In this document: piece by piece, positions 37,500 through 44,353 of the stretch
Layout of the letters: each line of letters begins with the position of its first letter
Position numbering within the stretch: the stretch's first letter is position 1
Source: a virus
Virus record (IMG/VR): IMGVR_UViG_3300033984_000283
Coordinates: 1 to 52,819 of that record
Length of the DNA stretch: 52,819 bases
Direction: 5' to 3' (one strand)
Notes under the pieces: model-generated
Told to the model about the DNA's origin: nothing
The model's database searches: none
Seen by the model: the letters and a program-made list of their open reading frames with translations, nothing else
Made by a program: the position numbers and the translations under genes

Positions 37500-38450
37500 T
37501 TAAAAATCTTCTGTAAATGTTAATGACTCACCTAATTTCGCCTTTTGGTATTCCATAGTTCTTGACTCAAAGAAATTACCCTTTGTCTCGACAGCTATTT
37601 GTTCCATAAATTTGAATGGTTGTTCCACATTAAAATGTTTCTTACATCCAAACTTAACTAATAGTCCGTCAGTTACAAATTCAAGATATTGTTTCATCAA
37701 ATTTGAATTCATACCTATTAAAGATACAGGTAATGACTCAGTAATAAACTCTTTTTCAATCTCTAACGCAGATAATAAAATTTCTTTAATTCTTTTCTCT
37801 GTTGGTTTGTTCTCAACGTGATTGTTAATCAAATGGATAGCAAAATCACAGTGTAAGTTTTCATCTTTAAAAATAAGACTATTAGCGTTACACAATCCTT
37901 GCATAATTCCTCTTGATTTCATCCAAAAGATAGAACAGAATGAACCGGAGAAGAATATACCTTCAACCGCCGCAAACGCCACTAATCTTTCTTGAAATGA
38001 AGAGTTTTCAATCCAATCAAGAGCCCATTTAGCTTTCTTTTGAACGGCAGGTAATCTGTCAATTGCGTGAAAACATTCATCCTTTTCTTTCTCGTCAGAT
38101 ACGTAAGTATCAATCAATAATGAATACATTAATGAGTGAATGTTCTCCATCATAATTTGGAATCCGTAGAAGAACTTTGCTTCAGCATATTGAACTTCTT
38201 TTAAGAAATTCTCAGCCAAGTTTTCATTAACAATACCATCAGACGCCGCAAAGAACGCTAATACATTTTTAAGGAAGAACCTCTCATTATCAGATAGATT
38301 TTCCCAATCTCTAATATCGTTAGATAAATCCACTTCTTCTGCCGTCCAAAACGCGGCTTGGTGTTGTTTATAAAATTCCCATATATCGTTATGTTCTATA
38401 GGGAAGATAACGAATCGGTCATTATTCGGTTCTAATATTTTTTCTTTCAT
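37500..38450 (-). CDS. nrdB: Ribonucleoside-diphosphate reductase, small subunit (class Ia)
   Basis: Holds the di-iron tyrosyl radical that starts the reductase reaction. The 316-residue protein has the ligands Asp71, Glu102, His105, Glu163, Glu197 and His200, and the radical Tyr109 ([13 protein letters not shown]). The C-terminal tail ends TFTEDF, the type of peptide that docks to the large subunit. The sequence is strikingly close in type to the eukaryotic R2 protein, for example [32 protein letters not shown] and LPVSLIGMN. It follows the helicase gene by six bases. The order helicase, nrdB, nrdA suggests coordinated synthesis of replisome and dNTP supply. Confidence 0.96.
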   Translation of the reverse strand: MKEKILEPNNDRFVIFPIEHNDIWEFYKQHQAAFWTAEEVDLSNDIRDWENLSDNERFFLKNVLAFFAASDGIVNENLAENFLKEVQYAEAKFFYGFQIMMENIHSLMYSLLIDTYVSDEKEKDECFHAIDRLPAVQKKAKWALDWIENSSFQERLVAFAAVEGIFFSGSFCSIFWMKSRGIMQGLCNANSLIFKDENLHCDFAIHLINNHVENKPTEKRIKEILLSALEIEKEFITESLPVSLIGMNSNLMKQYLEFVTDGLLVKFGCKKHFNVEQPFKFMEQIAVETKGNFFESRTMEYQKAKLGESLTFTEDF

Positions 38451-38456
38451 TTTAAA

Positions 38457-39839
38457 TTAATTTTGTTGTTGGTTTTTTTCTTTTCTCTTGTCTAACAAGT
38501 CTTTGATTCTTTGTCTATTTCTTTCTTCGGTTTGTTCTTCTAATCCTAAGAATGTTACTGAACTTTCAGTATCAATCTCCAACATACCATTGTCAAATTT
38601 ACAATTCTCAAAGACAACACCATCATCACCAATCCGTGATTTAGTAATTGCGATTGTTGCTAATTTCATTTCTTTTTGTTGTAAAGATTTAGCCACGGAA
38701 ATGATTACGTGTCCAACCTGTGCTTTTTTAATAGACCCACCCATTTGGTCGGTTGTAACAACATCAGACGATATTGAACTTCTATTACCCTGAGTCGCTG
38801 TCCATCCTACCAAATCAAGTTCGTGACACATAGATTCAAAACCTCTCATCACAGACCCTTCAGATTTCCATTCATCCCCCAAGTTTTTATCCGGTACCAC
38901 ACAGTCAATGTAGTCCAATAATACCATATCAATTTTGATTCCTTCTGAAATCATTTTTCTGATTTGATTCTTAATCTGCATCATTGTTACAGTATCGGAT
39001 GGAAGTTTTTTAAGTATCAATTCATTAGGCATTTTTTCCTTAATTTCTTGAACTTTAGTTATTACTTCATCTTTTCTAATAGACAATTCATCCGGATGGA
39101 TTTTTGTCCATAATGTAATGTGTTTACGTTGAATAATCTTTGGGTTATCCTCAAAGAATATTTGTAACACATTATATCCCAAATTAAATGCGTGATTTGA
39201 GATTTTTGTAAGTAAAGTAGATTTACCTACACCTGTTGGTGCTAAAATAACACCGATTTCACCTTTAGCCAACCCTCCTTTTAAGAGTCTATCTATCCCC
39301 GGAATACCCATTGGTATCGGATGACGATAATCCTCGTTTAGAACATCATCTAAATTGCTGAAAACACTTTCCGTTCCCTTATCGTGTTCCCCAACCTGAA
39401 GAGCTTTACTCACCATCTCTTCTAATGTGTCGTAACTCTCAAATTCACCAGTGTCGATGATTTTTTGAGCTTTAACCATTACTTTCTGTAACTCCTGTTG
39501 TTTACAGAACTTCATCGATTTTTCTTGCACAAACTCAGCCCCTTCAAGCGTAGACTCCTTAACTTTTGTAAGGGTATCAATAATTATTTTTGCTGCTAGA
39601 GGTTGTTGTATCTCAGATTTTGTAATTTGTTCTAATGTGTCAAAGGTTGGTGTGTGTTCGTATTTTGTATAATACTCCTTAATCATTTGGATGATTAATT
39701 TGAAATATTTATTCTCAAAATAACTTGTTTCAATCACATCTATAATTGACCGTGAAAAGTCTTTGTCGATAATGATTTGGTTTAGTAATTGTATCTGAAA
39801 GGTGCTACCTAGATACTCGAAATTTTTGTTTGACGCCAT
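38457..39839 (-). CDS. Replicative DNA helicase, DnaB/T4 gp41-like
   Basis: Unwinds the fork as a hexamer and works with the primase at 1211-2110. The 460-residue protein has a helical N-terminal domain (about 1-150) and a RecA-fold motor. The motor has Walker A APTGVGKST (200-208), a catalytic Glu in FFEDN (Glu230), Walker B MVLLDYID (305-312) and a sensor TQGNR (Gln350). The C-terminus is charged and low-complexity (KDLLDKRKEKNQQQN). Length and motif spacing fit T4 gp41. It sits between the 150-residue unknown gene and nrdB in the replication operon. Confidence 0.93.
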   Translation of the reverse strand: MASNKNFEYLGSTFQIQLLNQIIIDKDFSRSIIDVIETSYFENKYFKLIIQMIKEYYTKYEHTPTFDTLEQITKSEIQQPLAAKIIIDTLTKVKESTLEGAEFVQEKSMKFCKQQELQKVMVKAQKIIDTGEFESYDTLEEMVSKALQVGEHDKGTESVFSNLDDVLNEDYRHPIPMGIPGIDRLLKGGLAKGEIGVILAPTGVGKSTLLTKISNHAFNLGYNVLQIFFEDNPKIIQRKHITLWTKIHPDELSIRKDEVITKVQEIKEKMPNELILKKLPSDTVTMMQIKNQIRKMISEGIKIDMVLLDYIDCVVPDKNLGDEWKSEGSVMRGFESMCHELDLVGWTATQGNRSSISSDVVTTDQMGGSIKKAQVGHVIISVAKSLQQKEMKLATIAITKSRIGDDGVVFENCKFDNGMLEIDTESSVTFLGLEEQTEERNRQRIKDLLDKRKEKNQQQN

Positions 39840-39861
39840 ATATTTTTTCTTTTAGTGTAAT

Positions 39862-39869
39862 AATAAATA
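39862..39869 (-). promoter_or_regulatory. TATTTATT motif before the helicase gene
   Basis: On the minus strand TATTTATT lies in the 30-base gap between the 150-residue gene and the helicase and ends 22 bases before the ATG. It may be an internal promoter that lets the helicase and nrd genes be expressed separately. Confidence 0.3.
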
Positions 39870-40322
39870 CTACACACTTAGGGTAACATCTAGATATTTT
39901 TTTGTTAAATTTTTAGATGAAAAGATGTCAGTCAAGTTCATCAATAGGTTTTTTAGGTGTGGGCGTACATCCACAGTATATCTTATCTTTGGAGGGTATA
40001 CTTTTGCGTCCACCTGTCTATGACAAATTGTCACATCATTTTGTTTGATGAAGATGTTAAAGTACTCCGGACCGTCCGTATTAGACGTTTCCAAAATAGC
40101 CGGATTGTTAATAATTTCGTACAGATTATCCGTCATATACGTTACGGTTTTCAACGACAATTGTTTTTGAATGTCGTCTTTAAATTCACGAAGTAATTCG
40201 TAAAGTTCCAAAGAGTTTTTACCCTCATTATTGAACTCTCTCACGTTAAAAAATCTTTGCACAATGATGTTATCATTTACCATCATTAAGAATTCTAATT
40301 TTACCGATTCTTGGTCTTTCAT
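39870..40322 (-). CDS. Unknown replication-cassette protein (150 aa)
   Basis: A 150-residue protein starting MKDQESVKLEFLMMVNDN. It mixes helical, charged segments (ELYELLREFKDDIQKQL) with a beta-rich second half containing a PPKIRYTVDVRPHLKN stretch. No motif that I recognise is present. It lies eight bases after the RNase H/FEN gene and before the helicase. A helicase loader or replication accessory (the niche of gp59 in T4) is conceivable from the position only; there is no sequence support for that. Confidence 0.65.
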   Translation of the reverse strand: MKDQESVKLEFLMMVNDNIIVQRFFNVREFNNEGKNSLELYELLREFKDDIQKQLSLKTVTYMTDNLYEIINNPAILETSNTDGPEYFNIFIKQNDVTICHRQVDAKVYPPKIRYTVDVRPHLKNLLMNLTDIFSSKNLTKKYLDVTLSV

Positions 40323-40330
40323 AGCTTTAG

Positions 40331-41335
40331 TTAATTGTTTTTATAATTTCTTTTTTCTTTTCTTGTTAATTTCATAAAGGGTCTAACAAAATTCACCCAA
40401 GCATCATCCCCCTTTGGTAGATACTTAAAAAACCCGTCTTCCATCATCATCTTAATAAGTCCTCTATGACCCCTACCATCAGGGTCTAAAGTTTCTTTAT
40501 AATACAATTCAACAAGTTCTTTAGCATCATCAGTAATTAATGGGTTTGATAAGTTTATGATTTTTTCATTTATCACAAAAAATTCATCACCATAAACACC
40601 ACTTTTAGTTTTACCGGATAAAAGATTTTGTAATGTCTTATTATCTTTATTCTCCTTTAGTAGAGTTTCTGCCTTTTCTAAAATATCGGTGATTGAAACC
40701 GGTTTTTCAAGTAGCTCAGGAAAAAACTTTATAAGTGTTTTCTCCCCCAACCCTGAAATACCATCAATATTATCCGATTTATCTCCCGATAAAATTTTAT
40801 AAGTTCTAATGTTTTGATGCGGAAATTCGTAAAAATCACATTTGATTTTACTTCCAACGTGATAAGTTTGTTTGGTTCTCGGATAAAACACCGATACCTT
40901 ATCCGAGATTAATTGGGTAAGGTCTTTATCCCCCGAATAGATGGTCTTTTGTTCGTTCTCCGAGATTTGGCAGTAGTAAGCAATCAAATCATCTGCTTCG
41001 TTATTATCTACGTTGATTTGTCTTATATAACAGTCCTCCAAGTATTGTTTGATTCTTTCTTTCTGCTCAGTGAAAGAATCTAACTTATACTCGTTGTCTC
41101 TGTCTCTACGTTGTTCTTTATATTGGGGATAAATAAGTTTTCGAGTCGAAGAGTTATCATCACCGTCCCACATAACAACAACCTTATCAAAGTCTTGTTC
41201 GTCTATGAAACGTCTAATGGTATTCACAAAGTGCCATAAGGCACCTATGTGTTTTCCATTGTGATAATAATCTTTAACCCCGTGGAATCCAATCTTTACT
41301 AAATTGTTTCCGTCAACCAAAAGTGTTTTAGTCAC
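40331..41335 (-). CDS. RNase H / 5' flap nuclease (FEN family)
   Basis: Removes RNA primers and 5' flaps during lagging-strand synthesis. The 334-residue protein carries the FEN metal-binding acids: Asp8 (LLVDGNN), Asp57 and Asp59 (MWDGDD), Glu113 with Asp115/116 (NNEADDL), Asp136 and Asp138 (SGDKDL), and Asp185 and Asp188 (SGDKSDNI). The helix-hairpin-helix GISGLGEKT (192-200) follows. The length and order match T4 RNase H. It lies 22 bases after the UvsX-like gene. The C-terminus is strongly basic (RKEKRNYKNN), as expected for a DNA-binding tail. Confidence 0.92.
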   Translation of the reverse strand: MTKTLLVDGNNLVKIGFHGVKDYYHNGKHIGALWHFVNTIRRFIDEQDFDKVVVMWDGDDNSSTRKLIYPQYKEQRRDRDNEYKLDSFTEQKERIKQYLEDCYIRQINVDNNEADDLIAYYCQISENEQKTIYSGDKDLTQLISDKVSVFYPRTKQTYHVGSKIKCDFYEFPHQNIRTYKILSGDKSDNIDGISGLGEKTLIKFFPELLEKPVSITDILEKAETLLKENKDNKTLQNLLSGKTKSGVYGDEFFVINEKIINLSNPLITDDAKELVELYYKETLDPDGRGHRGLIKMMMEDGFFKYLPKGDDAWVNFVRPFMKLTRKEKRNYKNN

Positions 41336-41357
41336 TTGTTTTTGTTTGTATTCGTTA

Positions 41358-42377
41358 CTACTCTTTTTCTTCTACCTCTTTTTCTTCTACCTCTTTCAAA
41401 TCGTAATCACCATCTGTTCCGATGATATTCTTCCAATATTCAGAGTATTCTTTTTTGTATTTCTCAATAGACGCTTTTTCTTCGGTAGTTTCTTTACCTG
41501 CCAAGAATCCGTGAGGTGTTACAATAATCTTACCATCTTCATAACCCAATCCGTTGATGTGGTTTTTCATTACTGAGATTTTAGTTCTCACAGCAAATTT
41601 GATAGTTCTTTTATCTTTAGTCGCGGTAATCTTTGTTGTTCCCGCACCTTTTTCATTCCCGAAACGGAAAACTAATGAGGAGTTCAACCAAATCGCCTCA
41701 CCACCTTTAGCCTTAATTTTAGGTTGTCCAAATGGATTATCCGGAAGTTCAACCCAAGGTTGGTTAACAATAACCAAAGTATTCTCATATTTAGAATCCG
41801 CTTTACGACTTCCCGATATTCTTTGATTGATACCCATACCAATTTTGTCAGCCAACGCCGCCGCGTTATGTTGTTTACCACCTTTACCTTCAAAAGTCAT
41901 TTTACAAGGAACTGAACCAACAGAATCCCATAAGAACAATAAACTATAATCTAATTCACCTTTCTCTTGAGCGTCAAGTAAACTATTAATGTAATCTGTA
42001 ATTTGTTCTATATAACTAAAGTTATTATTGAAGATGTAGAACCCGTCCCATTCTAATTCACCCGTTTCTTCATCAACCATTTCTTCACAATCAAAACCCA
42101 TAAGTTTTGCGTGTTCAAATGACCACTTTTGTTCGGTAATAATGAATACCGGTAATATTTGTTTTTTCTGAGCATCAACAGCACATTTCACCAACGCAGT
42201 TGTTTTACCTGTATCTGAGTGACCCAAGAACATATTTAAGTGTCCTATAGCCGGTCCCGGAATACCAACAGCATCCAAAAAGTCAGGACCTAAGTCGAAA
42301 AACCTTTGTGGTTTGTATTTTGCAGATGTCGAGAATTTGTCCTTAATGGACTTAAAATCGTGTTTTTTAATCGCCAT
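41358..42377 (-). CDS. RecA-like recombinase, UvsX-like
   Basis: Pairs homologous DNA for repair and for recombination-dependent replication. The 339-residue protein has Walker A GHSDTGKT (52-59), a catalytic Glu82 (TEQKW) and Walker B LLFLWDSVGS (146-155). A polymer-contact region with GKQHNAAALADKIGMG follows. The size fits T4 UvsX. The acidic C-terminus ends in a tandem EVEEKE repeat encoded by an exact 15-base DNA duplication at 41361-41390. It is the second gene of the replication cassette, following the ssDNA-binding protein gene as in the functional pairing of gp32 and UvsX. Confidence 0.92.
   Translation of the reverse strand: MAIKKHDFKSIKDKFSTSAKYKPQRFFDLGPDFLDAVGIPGPAIGHLNMFLGHSDTGKTTALVKCAVDAQKKQILPVFIITEQKWSFEHAKLMGFDCEEMVDEETGELEWDGFYIFNNNFSYIEQITDYINSLLDAQEKGELDYSLLFLWDSVGSVPCKMTFEGKGGKQHNAAALADKIGMGINQRISGSRKADSKYENTLVIVNQPWVELPDNPFGQPKIKAKGGEAIWLNSSLVFRFGNEKGAGTTKITATKDKRTIKFAVRTKISVMKNHINGLGYEDGKIIVTPHGFLAGKETTEEKASIEKYKKEYSEYWKNIIGTDGDYDLKEVEEKEVEEKE
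41361..41390 (-). repeat. 15-base tandem duplication in the uvsX 3' end
   Basis: Two identical 15-base units encode the repeated EVEEKE peptide at the acidic C-terminus of the UvsX-like protein. The duplication keeps the frame and probably arose by slippage. Confidence 0.85.
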
Positions 42378-42418
42378 ATGTCTAAGTTAAATTAATTTTT
42401 TGAGTTTTTTTAGACAAG

Positions 42419-42447
42419 TTGGACACTAATTATGTCTTAGTGTCCAA
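42419..42447. promoter_or_regulatory. Inverted repeat between the ssDNA-binding protein gene and uvsX
   Basis: A perfect 10-base inverted repeat (TTGGACACTA with TAGTGTCCAA) around a nine-base loop fills part of the 95-base gap after the ssDNA-binding protein gene. A direct repeat of GTCCAAGTT follows it on the plus strand. No U-run follows the hairpin in the direction of transcription, so a terminator is unlikely. It may stabilise the upstream message or be a control site for either gene. Confidence 0.6.
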
Positions 42448-42472
42448 GTTATTTGTCCAAGTTTTTTTTTGA

Positions 42473-43327
42473 TTAGAATGGCATATCATCATCCTCTTCA
42501 GCGCCCGCTTGTGGGTCAATTGGAGCCGATGGTTTAGAACCACCAAATGAAGTTTCACTTTCATCAGAGTTACCATAATCGTAACCACCTTTGTCAGTAT
42601 TCCATTTTGGAGATTCGCCTCTTGCAATAGCTTCTAAGTATTCAACCGGTTTTTTAGAGTAAACATCTTCCCAAGTTAATTCATCGTTAACCCAACTTTC
42701 AGAAAGTTTTGTGTCTTCGTGAATTGGAGCCGCGTCATCATACATAACTGTCTGAATTACCGTGTAAACCGCCCCTTTTGGAGTTTTAGCTTTTGTTAAT
42801 TCAAGGATAAGGTCTCTCCCTTTTTCAGGGTCAGCAATATCTCCTTTGTTTCTGTAGATAGGGATGATTTTGTCATAGATACCCTCATTTTTGTAGTTAG
42901 ATTTAAATCTCCAAAATTTAACTCCATCTTCTTCGTTATCTCTATCGATAACTTTAACAATGTAGAATTTACGTGATAAATAAGTAGATGACAATTTTTT
43001 GTCATTTTCATTACCTGTCGAACGAAGTTCTTCGTAAACCTCAGTTAAAGGTGAACGTTCATTGTCATTTTTTCCCGGGTCATAAAATTTTTGGAATTTT
43101 CCATCAACTTGAATCTCGTGGTACCAAACTTCTTTAAATGGTGAAGAACCATCTGTAGTTGGTAAGATTCTTAATCTTCGTTGACCTTGAGTTTCCTTAT
43201 CTGAAAGGATAGCCGCGAAGTATTTTTTCATTCTTTCTTCTTGTGTAAATTTTGAGGTAGAAGAAGTACTACCTTGTTTTGCTTTCTCGTATTGAGCCAA
43301 AACTGCGTCTAATGAATTTGTCGCCAT
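42473..43327 (-). CDS. ssDNA-binding protein, gp32-like
   Basis: Coats single-stranded DNA at the fork and during recombination. The 284-residue protein has the gp32 layout: a short basic N-terminus for cooperativity, a central OB-fold region (about 35-200, with RRLRILPTTDG and EVWYHEIQVDG), and an acidic tail. Two features differ from T4 gp32. There is no Cys in the whole protein, so the zinc site is absent. The last residues (EEDDDMPF) imitate the partner-binding tip of bacterial SSB. It is the first gene of the replication cassette, just downstream of a TTGACA/TATACT promoter. Confidence 0.85.
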   Translation of the reverse strand: MATNSLDAVLAQYEKAKQGSTSSTSKFTQEERMKKYFAAILSDKETQGQRRLRILPTTDGSSPFKEVWYHEIQVDGKFQKFYDPGKNDNERSPLTEVYEELRSTGNENDKKLSSTYLSRKFYIVKVIDRDNEEDGVKFWRFKSNYKNEGIYDKIIPIYRNKGDIADPEKGRDLILELTKAKTPKGAVYTVIQTVMYDDAAPIHEDTKLSESWVNDELTWEDVYSKKPVEYLEAIARGESPKWNTDKGGYDYGNSDESETSFGGSKPSAPIDPQAGAEEDDDMPF

Positions 43328-43356
43328 AGTGTTTAAAATATTTAAAGGTTTATAAA

Positions 43357-43385
43357 AGTATAAGTGTCAGCCGTGTGTTTGTCAA
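43357..43385 (-). promoter_or_regulatory. TTGACA/TATACT promoter for the replication cassette
   Basis: On the minus strand TTGACA (43385-43380) and TATACT (43362-43357) are separated by exactly 17 bases, the spacing of an enterobacterial sigma-70 promoter. The same stretch can also be read as a Bacteroidota promoter (TTTG, about 22 bases, TACTTTTA). The predicted start leaves a leader of about 25 bases before the ssDNA-binding protein ATG. Confidence 0.65.
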
Positions 43386-43396
43386 ATTGTTTTGTA

Positions 43397-43423
43397 AAAA
43401 AAAAAGGGTACTAAGACCCTTTT
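43397..43423 (-). terminator. Intrinsic terminator after the 218-residue gene
   Basis: Read on the minus strand, AAAAGGGT pairs with ACCCTTTT around a six-base loop and runs into a stretch of about ten T residues. It follows the stop at 43426 by only a few bases and separates the two small genes from the replication cassette. Confidence 0.9.
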
Positions 43424-43425
43424 AA

Positions 43426-44082
43426 TTATCTTACTTGTTGGAACCCTGATGAAGAATCATCAAAATTTCTAAATGTTTTTTTAATTTCGATTGGTGAATA
43501 ATCTTGAACCTCATCTTGAGTTAAAACATACTCATTTTTTCCTGATTTTTCCATATCCTCTTCCTTATCATCAAAGAATTGACTTAATTTTTGATTGAAT
43601 GGTCCTGAATCTAATGTTCTTAATTCTAATCTTTCTTGAGGAGTTTTTTCTCTATATTTTTCAATTTTCATTTCTAAGTCATTTAACTTAGTCATAATAC
43701 CGTCCATTTCACCTAACTTAGATTCTAAATTATCTAAATGTTGGAATAGGTTATCAAAATATTCCTCTTGTTTTTGTTCAACTTTTTTCTGAGATTTTAC
43801 TAAATCAGTAATATCCATTTCTTCAGTTTTACCTGTTTCTCCATCACCCTCAACTTTTTCAACATCAGGGTCATTGGATAAATCCACAGGTTGAGGTCCT
43901 GTAGGTGCTGCCGGTGCCGCCATACTTGGGTCAACAGGTGCCGGAGCACCTCCTGCCGGTGGTAAAGCGTTTGGGTCTTCACCCGGTGGTGGAGGTAATG
44001 TAGCGTCTTGCTCTACAATATAATTATTAATTGAATTATATCTAGCAATCTCTTCTAAAATCCTATTGTCTATTTTTTTCAT
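43426..44082 (-). CDS. Unknown protein with Pro/Ala-rich linker and coiled coil (218 aa)
   Basis: A 218-residue protein in three parts. Residues 1-25 form a short helix (MKKIDNRILEEIARYNS). Residues about 27-70 are a Pro/Ala/Gly-rich linker (LPPPPGEDPN, then APAAPTGPQP). Residues about 85-155 are a strongly acidic and basic coiled coil (KKVEQKQEEYFDNLFQHLDN). The C-terminus is hydrophilic. No enzyme motif is present. It starts one base after the 74-residue gene and ends at its own terminator. A scaffold, internal-head or assembly role would suit the architecture, but nothing proves it. Confidence 0.7.
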   Translation of the reverse strand: MKKIDNRILEEIARYNSINNYIVEQDATLPPPPGEDPNALPPAGGAPAPVDPSMAAPAAPTGPQPVDLSNDPDVEKVEGDGETGKTEEMDITDLVKSQKKVEQKQEEYFDNLFQHLDNLESKLGEMDGIMTKLNDLEMKIEKYREKTPQERLELRTLDSGPFNQKLSQFFDDKEEDMEKSGKNEYVLTQDEVQDYSPIEIKKTFRNFDDSSSGFQQVR

Positions 44083-44083
44083 T

Positions 44084-44308
44084 TTATCCGTTTAATAATT
44101 GTTTTACACCAGTTGTTGTTTCAACTTGAATTTTTCTATTTTGACTCATTGTATTGTCAACTCTTTCTATTAGACCATCTTTCATTCTAATTGTATAACA
44201 ATCTCCTGACTCTAAATCACAAATTTGTTTTGAACCGTTACCCATATCTTTTTCAGTAGTACGAGTTTTTTTACCTAAGTAATTCTCTAATAATGATTTT
44301 GTATCCAT
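44084..44308 (-). CDS. Small unknown protein (74 aa)
   Basis: A 74-residue charged protein starting MDTKSLLENYLGKK with two Cys residues (CDLESGDC) in the middle. No motif is recognised. The TATTTATA motif is 13 bases upstream, and its stop is one base before the start of the 218-residue gene. The first residues resemble those of the short helix that begins its partner, so the two may be produced together. Confidence 0.6.
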   Translation of the reverse strand: MDTKSLLENYLGKKTRTTEKDMGNGSKQICDLESGDCYTIRMKDGLIERVDNTMSQNRKIQVETTTGVKQLLNG

Positions 44309-44321
44309 AATCTTTTTTATA

Positions 44322-44329
44322 TATAAATA
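44322..44329 (-). promoter_or_regulatory. TATTTATA motif before the two-gene 44308 operon
   Basis: On the minus strand TATTTATA ends 13 bases before the ATG at 44308, in the 45-base gap after the giant hub-like gene. The distance equals that before the 1884-residue gene at 31656. Confidence 0.45.
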
Positions 44330-44353
44330 TCTGTTAGTTAAGAAAAATTTAAT

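Noticed and set aside
42419-42447. Hairpin considered as a terminator for the ssDNA-binding protein gene
   Set aside because: The bases after the stem in the transcription direction are A-rich rather than a U-run.
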